64,000 nucleotides of DNA from Trichodelitschia bisporula (taxonomy: Eukaryota > Ascomycota > Dothideomycetes > Phaeotrichales > Phaeotrichaceae): positions 567,061 through 631,060 of the forward strand of contig ML996695.1 in assembly GCA_010356995.1 (NCBI GenBank). The letters are read 5' to 3'. The notes under the pieces are model-generated. The model ran no database searches. It was not told where the DNA came from and saw nothing but the letters and a program-made list of their open reading frames with translations. Below are positions 22,110 through 34,900 of this stretch, in pieces (the stretch's first letter is position 1; every line of letters begins with the position of its first letter). A program made the position numbers and the translations under genes.

Positions 22110-24013
22110 AGAATACGTGGCGAGACGGCTTTGGGAGTCCTGGGATAGTGCTTCTTTCACTGGACTGCGGCGTTCTGGATAGAGGGATCTCTTTTTTTTG
22201 GAAAGCTTTTCCGGACGGGTATTTGCGAGTTTGATGATCGATGTGTGATGCTTTACGATTTTAAATACCAAGCGTTGCCGGTGCGATAGATGTCTTTCAT
22301 GCTCATGGGGGAGGATGGCTTGGTTTATATACGTGCTGCCTCAGTAGACTTGCACAATTTTCAAGGTCGAAGATGGATTCGGCTGCTGAAGAATATTGAC
22401 AAAGGCCAAGGCACGGGATGGCCGGGAAGCCTCCGATAATAACATAGCCTTGAAGAAGTACAGTACCAAATGAGAAACTATCACAACCCCACATCGCCTC
22501 GCAGGAACGTTTGAGTTCCCTTTAACTCACCCTCAACCTCCTCCCGTGGAAATTAATTCTGCATCATGGCATCATCGGGGCATCGGGCTGGCGTGCATTC
22601 CAACATCCTGCAGTCCAGGTTCGTACTGACGAGAGGCCGTGGAGATGGGAGGAAGCAGTGCCATGTCTCGTACATTGAGATGACCGGAAGATGTGATGCT
22701 AGTATGTCGGTACTATCCGAGATCAACCACACGTCGTCTGGTGCTCTCGATGCTGATGCTGGCAGGGCCGAGACGCTCCCTTCCGCGCCACCTGGTGCCC
22801 CTCGTGGTGGTGGGGGAGAGGAAGAGGGGTCTGGGGCGTCGGGAGGCCGCACTCCTTGACAAGTGACGCAACTTGGCAGGCTGCCCGTCCTCATTGGATC
22901 ACCCGGTACCGGTATGTCCATCACGAGAGGGTATGTCACAGTAGACGACCGCTTACTTACGGTACTCGAGGACTTCATCCCTTTCTTATCACGACAGGGG
23001 ATCTTCGTGACCCTTTCGGGTACAGTCTACAGGTCCAGCGCTGGCGGTGCTATGCACAGCGGGTGTATGCTCCCTTTATGGGGAAGTTGTTCCTTCAGTG
23101 TTAGAGGTGGATTTTGACATGAGAAGAAAGAAGGCATCTAGGCAACTGGTGAGGTGTCCCAACATCGCGTATGCGATGCGCCAGTGCGGGGCTGACGAAA
23201 GATCTAGCCAATGGCGATTCATTCCGACCGCGTTGATCGTAGCGGGAGTGATCACCTTTGACGACTTCCTATCGCGACAAAGCTGGAGTGCAGGGATCAA
23301 AGAGGCCGCCGCCGTAACGAGAGATGGTTGCTGCGCGATCTTTATTCCGTGTTCCCAAAGGCCAATCGAAAACACCGCCACTTACTGTATGACCTCGTAG
23401 CCCTGCCTTGGGCGCAGGCAGCCGACATTGCCCAAGCCTCAAAAGGGTGCCTGTGCGCCGCAAAGCGGCCTCCCACTTTCAGTCCAACCGCACAACGATG
23501 AGTGCATGCGCGCGCAAAGTTGTGTGACCATTGTAAATAGCACTTGTATCTATCCTGCCTCTCTTCCGGATCCTCACCGGCAAAGCTGCCTGACTTTGGC
23601 CTTTCCTTGCTCCTTCGCCATCCCAAAACGTGCCCGCCAACTCACTGGGCTTCGCTTGGGCAGCCGTTTCCAAGGTACACCGGCCTCGGTGAAGGCAGAG
23701 TGGCCTCCTTGGGCATTACAAGTAAAGGCCGCGCCCGCCTGCTAGGCTTCCTGAACGTCTCGCTGTCGGTACTTTGAAATCCGTTTTCGCAGACCGCGAA
23801 CCACCGGCGCCATTCTTGGTATGTTGAACGACGCCTTCGAGTACTGTTGTTCTCTTTTGCTCGTGGTCATAACGTCCGGGATACTTTGGGCCTCAAAATC
23901 GCTCATATTTGGTTTTTGAACCTCAGCATCGACTAATAATGAAGATAGCATCATCCAGGGAGAGCTAGATAGTTACAGGAATACCGCGTTTTCATTGTGG
24001 ATATTCGTTCATT
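22110..24013. other. Intergenic between zinc-finger genes 2 and 3
   Basis: 1.9 kb with no supportable gene. Open frames on both strands around 22553-23117 mirror one another and have no domain. A GTACAGTAC motif is at 22458-22466. Confidence 0.5.
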
Positions 24014-26847
24014 ATGGCAAACAGCAGCGGGACCTCGGGCAGTGGACCAGCCTCTCGATATGTAAGTCAACAGTCTGTCAGGTGTTGTCTGTTGGCTAAA
24101 CCCCTAGTTCGACTTTTCGCTCGACCCTGAGCAGTATCCGTGGACCGGGTCATCTCCTGGAGAAAGGGAAGAAGTAAGGCTAACAGCTCCACGGTTGAGT
24201 ACCAATCAGTCTTTCAGCAATCTGGCCCAAAGTTCCTATCAGGCTGGCACCGCATCCGGCCCCTTCCCTCTGCCTTCCACTCCTTCTGGACCCCGCGGAT
24301 ATGAGCAACCCATGGTCAGGTTCATCCAAGACTCAGGCCCATTTACCCCAATACTACGTTATCAGAATGATAGCAATTTCGTCAACTTACCATCTGCGCC
24401 CGTGACGTCCAGAAGTAATGCCCCACGGTCTGACTCCGGATATGCCACACAGCCTCCGCACACTCCTTCCAGTACCGTCATCGGGTTGGGTGAAGGATCC
24501 AAAGATTTGTCGGATGCCCGTAGACCATGGCCCCAGGGTTATTATACCTCTGGACAGGCTGCTCCCATGCTGGTGAATACTCACGGGGAAGCTGCATCCA
24601 AGACATCCATTTTTCAAGGCTACAAAAAGATCTACAGATGTGCCCGTGCTGATTGTGATAAACAATGCCGGTCTCATTCGGAACTAACGTAAGCCACCAC
24701 GCAAAACTGCAGGATATGGTACTAAATGGGCACTTAGGAAACACAATATGAAGCATGAAAAGCCTTTCAAATGTACCGAACTCGGATGTGCGCGAGATAC
24801 AGGCTTTACCTCCAACAACGATCTCGACAGACACAAAAAGTCTGTTCATAAGATCGAAATACCAGGATCTTCGAGTTACAGATGCGCCTCGCTCAAATGC
24901 CCCAAGTCGAACCACATATGGCCACGGTTAGACAACTTCAAGGCGCACATCAAGCGCCTTCATCCCGATGAGAATCCGGAAACACTTGCCTTAAGGTGAG
25001 AAAGTCTTGGGTTTCGATGCATGCGGAGTGCGCTCGACTAAGCAGAATCAGGTCTATCATAATGGTCCCGCGCTCTCGCCGCGGCGATGAAGCCCTCCTG
25101 CTTGGAATGGATGCCTCTAAGTACTCGATGCCAAGCTCTGGTGATGCCCGACTGTTAACCGAAGCCTCGGGTTGGAGTAGTATTCGGGGAGTGAAGAGAA
25201 AGAATGACGAACCGCATGAGGGTTCGCGCGAAAAGCGGGTCCAGATAGCTGAGGGCGCGGAAAAGCCGACGGACAGGTAAGCATCAACCATGAAAGAGTG
25301 TGCAGGTCCTGGTTCTGAAACTATGAATCAGCTCCTCTTCCCAAGATGTTTCACTTCTGGACGAGGCCTATGATATGGACTTACCAGAAGCTCCAGCCTC
25401 TTGTAACCCGAATGAGCTCCTGACGAACCAGACTTGGACCACCTCGTTGTCTCCCACATTGACCCGGCAGAATCTGCCTCCAACGGTTACGGAGACAGAT
25501 CTTACTACCTCGAATGTGGAGACTCAACAGGAAGACCCGAACGTCCCAGGTCGACTCCAAAGGTCAGCAGTTGCCGACGCATCGCATACAAACGCGGAGA
25601 CTTCAGTTGCGCCTTCTACTACCCTGACTGAAAGCGCAGAACCGAACGAGCGCCTTTCCGATGACACAGAGGATTCCATGGGCACAACCGAGGCAATGGA
25701 AGCACCAGCAACCTTGGCTCAAGCCATGGCAAACTTGATCAGCGAAAATCGGCTCACGAACCCGGAGCATCTCGTTCAACAAGTCGCACAGTTCATCCAG
25801 CGAAGTGGGTTAGCGAGAAACGTCGTCGACAACGGTAGCAACGCAGCGACTCCCCGGCCTTCCAATATGGTAGCGGAGCTGGACAGCACGCGGAGCTTGC
25901 CTAGAAATCGGGACTCGTCGGGTACGTTTAAATGCCGGGACTGTGGGAAATTTTCGAATCGAGCATGCGATATGAAGTCAGTCTGCAAGACGTGTTTCAT
26001 CTGCTTTCAATACTGACTGTACTTCAGGAAGCACGAGAAGCGGCATTCTAGACCTTACGGATGCACCTTCACCGGATGCATGAAGACGCTCGGGAGCAAG
26101 GTAAACTCCCCTCTATCATAAAAAGTCACTCACCCACGCCTGCAGAACGACTGGAAGCGGCACGAAAACATCCAACATTTCCCCTCCGAATTTTGGCGAT
26201 GTCAAGAACCCGGCAGCGTATTCGACCATTGTGCGCACGTGGAATATCAAGAGGATGCTTTCAAGAAACACCTTGAGGAAAGTCACGAACTCAGCGACAG
26301 TGCCCTGACCGACGTACTAGAACAATACCACGCACCGCGCAACCATCAGAGGCGCTTCTGGTGTGGCTTTTGCCGCAAGTTGTGCAAGCTCGATAAGTTT
26401 GGCGTGCCGGCGTGGGACGAACGCTTCAATCATATCGATACACACTTCAAGCAGGGCGAAAGTATTGGCAATTGGCTCGATCCGTACGAACGCGTTCTCA
26501 AGTCTCAGATGCTCGAAAGACAGCTTTTCGCGGCTCCAGTTGCGCCCGACGTCGCGGCCGCTAGGAGGGCGAGGGGGCGTGGCGAGCAACCCTCTCCTGA
26601 GGGGAGGGTGGCAACACCACGGGTAGGGAAAAAGAAGAAGAAGCCGGACGACATGGCGCCTAGGAGCCAATCTTGGTACTGCGTAAGTTTCGATTTGTCC
26701 CTTCTTGGGAGCTTGTGCTAATGAGCGTCCTAGTGCGGATGCAACGCCGGGCCGAGTCTGAAGCAGCTGAATACTCGATGTCTTGGTTGCGAACACATCA
26801 TGTGTGATCGATGCACGACGATGGCCGGTGCGCCGGGGGAGACTTGA
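24014..26847 (+). CDS. Multi-exon C2H2 zinc-finger protein (3 of 3)
   Basis: Eight exons: 24014-24061, 24108-24688, 24738-24995, 25046-25276, 25332-25976, 26028-26100, 26146-26682, 26734-26847. All seven introns are GT-AG, 45-55 bases, and phases agree, giving 828 aa. Two finger clusters are present. The first (about 195-290) has YRCARADCDKQCRSHSELTK, CTELGCARDTGFTSNNDLDR and CASLKCPKSNHIWPRLDNFK. The second (about 570-660) has CRDCGKFSNRACDMKKHEKR, CTFTGCMKTLGSKNDWKRHE with a WRC linker, and FKKHLEESH. A Cys-rich tail (WYCCGCNAGPSLKQLNTRCL then GCEHIMCDRC) closes the protein and looks like a further zinc-binding module. Exon boundaries fall inside fingers, and each predicted junction restores a finger, which supports the model. 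Role unknown; nuclear regulator is the likeliest reading. Confidence 0.85.
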
Positions 26848-27399
26848 GCGAACTGATGCTGTGCTTTCAGGGCGGAGTTTTGCTATGAGGTGGTTGTCAA
26901 CTGGGCGTACCGGCTTCTAGGTTTCACTTGAGATATCCGATGCTTTCTTGTCACGTTTCTGATTGGGACCAAGCATTAGTCCCGTGGTGCAATGGTAGCA
27001 TATATGATTCCGGTCAACGAAGGATACTAGTCTCCAGGCTATTCGGTCACATCGGTTGGGGTTCAGTGCCATGTCTTTTTGACCTTTTCGACATTTTTTG
27101 CCTCGTAGCTCTGTGCCTGAGGGCGTTTGGTGGTTTGGGAGCGTTGAACTGTACTCTTATTTCCCTGGCCTGCTAACGATTCATGAATGACGCCGATCGG
27201 TACGCCCTCGGCTTGATGATGGGCTTGGGGGAGGCTGGTGGTGGAATCCGATCTGACAGAAGCGTTTTGAGACTTCCCATCATCATCATTCGTTCATGTT
27301 CAGAAGAGCTTTATTGATCTAGAATATGGTTAAACCTCAGTCTAACATCGACGCACCAAATAACTTCTCAACTCCGCACCATGACCTCTTGCCTCTGAA
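26848..27399. other. Convergent 3' intergenic region with a tRNA-like sequence
   Basis: Between the stop codons of zinc-finger gene 3 and the DUF3074-like gene. It should hold both 3' untranslated regions; the tRNA-like stretch is listed separately. Confidence 0.5.
26977..27046 (+). pseudogene. Decayed tRNA-like sequence (possibly tRNA-Arg derived)
   Basis: The 5' half looks like a tRNA: GTCCCG, then TGGTGCAATGG, which fits the internal A-box, with a four-pair D-stem (GTGC with GCAT) around the loop AATGGTA. An anticodon-like TTCCGG loop follows. The 3' half does not fold properly: the T-arm is not convincing and the acceptor strands do not pair. A possible degenerate B-box (GGTTCAGTGCC) and a T5 tract lie about 30-50 bases further on, so an intron-bearing or rearranged copy is an alternative. 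Most likely a decayed copy or a tRNA-derived fragment. Confidence 0.3.
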
Positions 27400-29415
27400 C
27401 TAAACTTCAACCTTCTCCTCACTCCCTTGAGTCGCCTCCGTTCTCATGGCGCCTTTCTTCTCCCTCCATTCGCGCAAACTCTCCGTACCCCCCAAGTCTC
27501 CCACCTTCTTCGCCAACCACGTATTCTCCCTCTGAAGCGTCTTCACCAGCTCCCTCAGCAATTCAACTTCGTCCTTCAATCCCCCAAGCTCCCGTTTAAC
27601 CTCATCCCGCTCCCTCTCCACTCTCAGCACCTCATCCTTCTCCACCGCCTTTCTCCTCTTCTCTTCAGCCCGCCTCTCCTCTCTCTCCCTCTTCTCCTCC
27701 AACCGCCTCAACTCCTTCGCATGTTTCTCTTCCCTCTTCCGAGTCTCTTTCTCCAGCCTAGCCTTCGCCCGCTCGGCATCCCGTTCGCTCTTCTTGGATG
27801 CCTCCGCCGCGCGCGTTTCGTGCCGCTGCCGCGTCTTCTCCATGGATTTGTCCAATGCCTGGCGCTTGGCCTCTAGCTTCGCAAGCTCTTTGTCAATTTT
27901 CCTGTTACTGGCCATTGTGCCTATCGTACCTGTCGTGCCTGTGGTGTTGTCGGAGTGTAGGCTGTCAGGACGGGATTTCAGGCTCAGGTTCAGGTCGGTA
28001 GACACAGGACTGAAGGGGTTCTGAGGGGTCTTGTCAACATGTGAAGGTTGAGTGTTGAACGATTTGAAGCTGGATGTTGAGGTGCTGTCAGAGGAGGAGA
28101 GGGACTCATTTTCGACAGATTGGCTCTCTGCAATGAGAGACGTGAGCCCGTTATGCACGAGATTGGGCGCATAGTTGTCGATGGCGAATTGGGCGGCATT
28201 GGCGAGATAATTGATGACTCCTGTTCGCGGAGGGAATAGTTCTTCGGCCGTTTTCTCCTGAGGAGTGACAAAATCTGAAGGTCCGTCATCCACATAAGAA
28301 CTTCGCCGACTGTCCAAGGCACTCTCCCGTTTCTCAAGGTAAGGCGACGGAGCGGCTTCCAAGTCTTCGTCCTCGGGGGGTATTTCTTCTAGGCTGCAGG
28401 CCCAGTTGAGAAACTTCCCCATACCATCTACGATGCTCGCCGGAGTGTTTCTCTCAACCATGAAGCGTGGGATACCACCTCCAGGATCGCTCCGGGTGAT
28501 CATGATCCACTGGACGGGGTTGGTCTCCGGATCGTCGTCCTCGGCATATTCGTACCGTCTCATACCCGCGAACTCGCTGTTGTTCTTCGAAGCTTTGGAG
28601 TTCGGTTTGTAAGGCGCAAGAGGTATCTCCCGAATCATCTCAACTGACTCATAGTAGCCCCGTACAAGGCCATCACGCGGTGGTGCACCAGGGTGTTCAG
28701 TTGGTATGGACACTGTCATGTAGTACCGTGCCGCAGGCTGGGGGTCATTCATCTCCCAGTCTTGAATCAGCAACAAGGTCAAGAACTCCCGTGGTGTGAC
28801 GGGGCCTGGGAATTGGGCAGACAGCTGGATCACTGCTCAGAATCAGTTCGGGAAATATCAAAACATAGAGCAGCCCTTACCTTCCAGCCTTCCAACTCCA
28901 TCCACAACCAAGCTCTCTAGCCTGTTATCGCAGCCCAAGCCCCGTACAGCTCCCTCTCCTGGTCCGCCCTTAACCTTTAAGCTCTCTGCATGCTCCCTCT
29001 CCATCGCCTTCTTCCACTTGGTGAACCCCATGCCTTCGTGCACACTCGTCCTGGCAAACCACGCTCCATGTCGGTCATGGCCTGCCATTTTATACATCGA
29101 AGCTCCGTAGTCTGTGTTCAGCCCAAGCTTAATAGGCTTTCCCCAGGCCTTCCGCATCGCCATGCAGTTCTCATCTGGCGGTGGTGGCCGGGCAGGAGAT
29201 GGTACCATGTCGGCAGCGCTAGCAGCACTGTTCACGCTGGTAAGAATACGGTGTGAGGAAGCGAAATCCATGCCCCCGGGCGGCGGAGGGACGGAGTCGA
29301 CAATGTTACGAGCATGGGAGAAGATGTCGCGAAGTAAGGTGTCGAGTGTGTCTATCGGAATTTCGGACCAGTCGCGCGGACGGAGAACCTGAAGGCTCTC
29401 GCGAAGGTCGGACAT
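27400..29415 (-). CDS. DUF3074-like (START-type) protein with coiled-coil tail
   Basis: Two exons, 29415-28881 and 28832-27400, with a 48-base GT-AG intron; 655 aa. The N-terminal 330 residues resemble the fungal DUF3074 family, assigned to the START-like lipid-binding superfamily. Segments include WFARTSVHEGMGFTKWKKAM, FPGPVTPREFLTLLL, YYESVEMIREIP, NPVQWIMITRSDPGGGIPRF and NTPASIVDGMGKFLNWACS. A disordered Ser/Thr-rich stretch follows. From about residue 490 comes a long charged coiled coil rich in Lys, Arg and Glu (repeated K-R-E-E and E-K-R patterns) ending near 640. A binding cavity for a hydrophobic ligand is inferred from the fold class; the ligand is unknown. No signal peptide or membrane helix is visible. 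Confidence 0.8.
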
Positions 29416-30472
29416 TGAGGTTGAGGTAAGCTTGCTTGTCTGTCGTGGTGGGGAAGGGGAGCTCTTGGAGGGCCAAACCAGGCTGTAAGTTGGAAGGAGC
29501 TCGATGGATGAGTTGCGTTCCCCTGAACAGCAGACAAATGGGGGTCGGATGGTTTGTCAGATCAGCAAGGAGTATAGATATGTTATGCAGGATCTGCCCG
29601 TGGTAACAGTGATGATGTATAAGGGAGGTTCGCTGTTCACAGGTAAAGGGCACGCGTTCCTTGATTGACGCTTGATGTCATTGGCTTTTTTTGGAAAACA
29701 AGTCGCGCCTTGGCAAATCATAGCAGATTTCTGGGACTCGCTCTTTCTCTTCTCTGCTTTATCTCTGCCCTCCTCTCCACTTCTATCCGCGGATCAGAAA
29801 GCTTAGCCTCACCCAGCCTACGGTAGAACTAGTACGCCTAGGCATACGGTGCTGATCACTCAGCAACGCTACGAGTACGCCTGCGTTACGCTGATGGCTG
29901 ACATCGTCAGCACGACCAACACAGCAACCACCTTCAGACCAGAACATCAGTGCTTTGGTACACCCCATTAATTCTCTTATGGCTACTCCGTAGAGCACCA
30001 GCGCTCTCAAGAGCCGCAATACTCTCCGTATTCCTCTATAGTGAATCCACGCGCGCCAATCACGGCATACCGCCTGCGATGCATCCTCGCGACAAAGATC
30101 CCCAAGCTGCGAACCCTAGGCCGAAGTTAAAGTCCGGCAGAGCAACCCTCAAGGTGCAACCGGTTTCGTACCGGCCACAGCCAACTCTCAAAGCCAAAAG
30201 GAAACTAGTTACAAGGCGAAAAGGAATGTGTCGGTTTCTACATGAGCATTTATCATAGGAAGCAATCGAAGATGGCTCAAGATTCGCAAACCGAGTAGTG
30301 TCGAATCGAGCCAAGTGTAGAAATGCTGCCACCGAAGTCGCTTGCGCGATATGAGACACTACCGGGCAAGAGGTGGACTGAACCCGCGAAAGCTCCAGAT
30401 GATGATCGCGCCAAAACGATGCTGCTGAATAACGAATGAGGTGATGGATACGTCCACGAGACTGTACATTTC
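29416..30472. other. Intergenic, promoter side of the DUF3074-like gene
   Basis: About 1.06 kb between the start of the DUF3074-like gene and the stop of the next minus-strand gene. No frame has a recognisable domain; the promoter of the DUF3074-like gene should lie in its left part. Confidence 0.5.
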
Positions 30473-31982
30473 TCAGAGAATCCGTGGCAAGTCCTCCGAG
30501 AACCGCGACCCGTGTGAATCGGTACTCGGAGGATTTCGTGCCAGCGCCCCTGCTGCGTTCGTACCAGGCCTGTGAGGCTGCGGCGCATTACGCTGAATAT
30601 GATACCGATGTTCCGGTGCAATCACGGGCACCGGTGGCGGAGGTCCGGGTTCGTAAGGCGAGGACTGAGGCCCACCACTGTGGAAAGTCGGAGTTCGCGC
30701 CGGGCCCGGTCGCACCGCCTCCTCATGAATTTCGTCAACATTCAGAGGAGGGCCCGACAAGCTAGGCTCAGTGCCTGCGCCCACGCCTACTGCAGGAGCA
30801 AAGAGAGGATGCGGCATCGGTCCACTTAAATGTCCACTCGCCGCAGCAGCAAAAAACGCTGCGCTGTCCCGGCCGTAGAAGGATGAAGATCCGGAAACCA
30901 CGCTTTGGTGGGTGTCGACCTCAGGCGTGCCCTTCTCGAAGTCTCTTGAGGTGGGACCCTCTTCCAACCCGGACGGGAACTGAGAAGGAAGCTTGCGACC
31001 ATGGATCTTCTGGAAGCTACGCTCACCTGCGCCTTGCGGAAGGGTCGGTGATGATGATCGGTTTTGGCGGCCGCCCGAAAGACGATTGATGAACCCGGCG
31101 GCGGCTGTAGGGAGGAAGCTTCGCCGCCGCGTAAACATGTCGGGAGTCGTGGACGTATTGCGGGGACGAAGTTCGGCCGAAGATCCGGTCTGGGATTCGT
31201 GATAGTCCAGTTCTCGAGTGTGGTGTCGCCACCAGCGCGATAAGATGACAACGACCAGGAGAATGACGGCCATGGCACCGACGCTGCCGACAACAGCGCC
31301 GGCGACGATGGGTGGGGAGGTTGTGTTCCCGCCAGACCCACTCGTTGCGTTCTTTCCGTGGCCAGTTGGTGCGCTTTCACTTCCGCCGCTTGTCCCACCG
31401 ATGAAAGGAGGCGGCAGCGCGGCGAAGCCTGTAGATGAAGGAAAGAGCGACGAGTCGTCACTTGTTGAAGATGAGCTGACTGAACTTGATGAAATGGTAG
31501 ATCTCAGGGACGAGATAGTCGAGCTCAACGTCGTAGAGTTGGAAACTGGGCGCGAGCTGAAGACCGTTGAAGCTGCAAATGGTTAGGAAGTTTATCACAA
31601 TTTTCACACGTGACCTACGGATTGTGGTGTTGCCAAAGCTGCTCGACAGCTGCGGCCCTGGAATGACGTTGAGATTAGAAGCGGTAGGTGAAAGAATGCT
31701 CGTTAACGTTGGCGAGCCACTGGCTATGAATGTGGATGATGATGTCGCTGATGGCAGGGTGGGTGCCGAAGAAGCGGGTGATGGGTTTATTACGGTGCTG
31801 GTTGCGATAGGTGTGCCGTTTTCGTCCACGTCGACGGCCACGACAACGGTCGTCGCTACGACCTCAACGCCATCCGAAACGAGAGTCTGACGACGATGTA
31901 AGCGGCGGTCTCCCCTCATCCATCTTCGCAACTGCGTCGGATCGTCAGAGAGCCGCTGACGCTTGACAGGATACGACTCCAT
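30473..31982 (-). CDS. Ser/Thr-rich single-pass membrane protein (Mid2/SKG6-like layout)
   Basis: Two exons, 31982-31619 and 31572-30473, separated by a 46-base GT-AG intron; 487 aa. The first ~50 residues are basic (KRQRLSDDPTQLRRW, RRLHRRQ). Next comes a Ser/Thr/Val-rich region starting with VVATTVVVAVDVDENGTPIA, likely heavily O-glycosylated. One transmembrane helix follows after a Gly/Thr stretch: PPIVAGAVVGSVGAMAVILL then VVVILSRWW, with small-xxx-small spacing. The cytosolic tail (about 230 aa) is Pro/Ser/Gly-rich with several basic patches. This layout matches fungal cell-wall stress sensors and SKG6-type proteins, but there is no clean N-terminal signal peptide, and sequence identity to a named family is not claimed. 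The gene is co-directional with the DUF3074-like gene. Confidence 0.72.
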
Positions 31983-34900
31983 GGTGGAGCCGACTCCTCG
32001 TGCTCCCCAAAAGTATATCCCAATCTCTTTCTCTCAAATACCGTTCGGTCTAGCTATGACTTCGAGTGTGCTTGCATGTGTTCCAGCGTCGGGCCGTTCT
32101 ACGACTGTACATTTGCGCAATGGATCAAATGGTAGCGAGAAGAGTAGCGAACGAGTAGCGTCGTAAATGAGCGGACGTCTTCACAGAAGCCAAGGATGAT
32201 CCAGTCGATGGATATGCGTATTGAAACGAGTGGACGCCAGAACACTTGGTCCGGCTGGTGAGAGATGCGACAAAGGTGCAATGCTGTGGGGATGATGAGC
32301 ACTTGAGGGAGGGAGAGTGACTGGGGAGGGGTTATTACGCTTTTAAGATCGCATCGACTTGAAGTCGAGGACGCCCACGCACCTTGGCAGATGAAAGCGA
32401 GTTAAAGGAAATTGAACGACAGGGACGAGTGCCAGACTTCTTTGGGGACCGCGGTGGATATCGGGACTGCGATGACGGTTGCGCCAGAGGTTGCACTTGG
32501 GTGCGCTGACCAAAGGACTGGAATCGGTCGTCGCACTCTTCCGAGAGGGCTGCGCACGCAACCTATGGACGACGTTGTGCCGGCTGCAGGATGCTGACTG
32601 GGAGTTGGCTCTGTGATTTGCTCCTTTCGCTCTCTTTCCCTTCCCCTCTTTCTGCGCGGGGGTGGGGAACGAGACGAGGCGCGCCGTTGGGTTATGCGCA
32701 GTTCGCAAACCCGGAGGGAGGGGTGGAGAAGAGACGGGGAAGAAAAAGCAGCGAAGCTTGTCCTCGTGGGTCTCTTTTGAGAATCAATTCAAAAAAGGAA
32801 TGGAAAGGGAAGATGAGGGATGGAGGGAAGGGATGGGGGAAAGAAAGGCGGCCGAGCGGGAACGGGACCCCAGTCGAAGATATCTAGGATGGCTTGGGTT
32901 GGAAAACTAGTTGGTCGGTAAGGAAGGTGTGAGAGTGAGAAAGAGTTGAAGAAAGACCAAGGAGACTCGGACGGGGGTATTGGGAGATATGGAGACAAGT
33001 CCATCGACTAGCGGAGTTTCTTTGTTAGTGTTATCCCTTTCTCATATTCTCATTGTCTGTTTCTCAATCTTCTCCGCTCTCCCTCTTTTCACCGATCAGC
33101 CTGCCTAACACCACGATGACCCCGTACTGTAGATGGAATACGAAGTACAACTTCTATCGCTCGCGCATCTCATGCAACAGGTGGAAGGCGGAGAGAAATG
33201 ACGGAAAGGAAACGCCAAGCTTCGTGAACCCGGCGCTAGTACCGTCTTGGGGGTTAATGGACTGGGGTCTACCCCAGTTTGCCGTCTAGTGCTCGTTTTA
33301 ATCTAGTGGACGCCCGCACGTCCGCGAATAGTAACGACGATGGCAACTTTGCGACGCAATCTCGCCCGGAGATTGAGAGATTGTCAACTTGCCAGCGAAA
33401 ACTCCACTCGGGCCTAAACGCTTGCTTTGACTTTGCAATTACCATGCTTCCCTTCCCGTCTCGTCTCGTGGAACCCATTCGAAGGATGGAAGATAAAGAT
33501 TGAGAAAGAAAAAAAGGCGCGCACGGACTGCTGCAAGGTTCGGGTATGTACATTGGGAGGGCCACTTGCGACCTCTAACGCACGTGAACGGAAGCGGAAG
33601 CTGTTCCACACCTGCAGGAACGGAGCGGTATCTGTCGAAAGCTGCAAGTAATTCTCCTTGGCCACCTCCCTGTGGAGATGACGAACACCAACGAGCAGAG
33701 ACCCTGCAACCCTACCTTACTGCACGACGAAGCCATCGTGGGCGTTTGGTGGATGTGCTGCTAGGAACGTAGATATCTGGCCGATGAGGCTTGTGGGCCA
33801 CTGTTTGGAGGCGTCGGGCGTTTTAGCTGAACGTTTGGCGCCCCCTTCTCTCGACGTTTAGAGATAAGCCCAGCGTTCATCCAGCCGTTTGCTCGCTTTC
33901 ATACATCGTCATGCACCTCTACGCGTACCATTGACTCGTACCGGCTACAGCATTGGATCCGGACTTTTGCCGCAGCTCATTGCAAGCCGCTCGGGTTTGC
34001 CGCTGCATAGTGGATCGGCTTGCATCAAAAAGGCCCTCTCAAACTGCGACGCTGGCCCAAAAACCTCAAATCAATCTATATACAACTGCTTACCACTTGG
34101 CCTCGGACCCGAGGACTGGATTATGATGTGCACCCTACCGCTCGTGAAACCCCAAAGCTGCGGCAGCTTCATGGTACGCCCGGTACCCGCCTCAAGGGAT
34201 ATTCCCCGTGACTGCACCATGCAAAAGGGCACACGGTCTGCAGCGCGGATGCCGTGCGACCTCTTCTGGTCACGACATATAGAATTGCCGGGCGACTGCC
34301 TCGCCCGATCTTCACATGAAGCGTTGCCATTCCGCTACTCTATCATCGTCTCTTGCATTTTCCCCGACCTCAAGCTTCGCATTGGCTTTTCGCCTAGCGT
34401 TCTGGAGCTGCCAGCGTTCAAGTCGATCTATCGAGCCTCTCGGGCCTGACTTAAGTTCCACGGGTATGAAGGAGTAAGCTTGGCAGCTGCGGGAGCTTCC
34501 TCTCTCAGTCAAGGGACAATGTCCCTGGAGCAACGGAAACCTTAAAGATTAGCTGACAGCTTGAAACTGACGTTCGGTAGGATATATCGGGCGAATTACG
34601 CCAACGAAGTAAAAAGTGGAGAAAGGCCAAGTAGAGTCGATAGGGGAAAGATGCAAGACATGCTTTCCTTGGTGGAAAAGGCATTGCTCGTGTGCGCACT
34701 TGCCGTCGTTGCTCAGACACCGTTACAGGTATATCGGTCGTGTATCAGCTCAGCATTGGGCCCAAGCTAAAGCTATGCTGTGCTTAATCGGTCACGGAGA
34801 CTGCAAGCAAGGTACTGTACAGTCGCTGTCAACATAGCGAATGTTCTGCGAGGTGTTATCCGTGAAGACGGGTCGCCTCACGGACCTCGTAGTTAGTTCT

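Noticed and set aside
33889-34449. 186-codon frame in the 3.3-kb gene-poor stretch
   Set aside because: It begins without an ATG, and its translation lacks domain or compositional signs of a protein.
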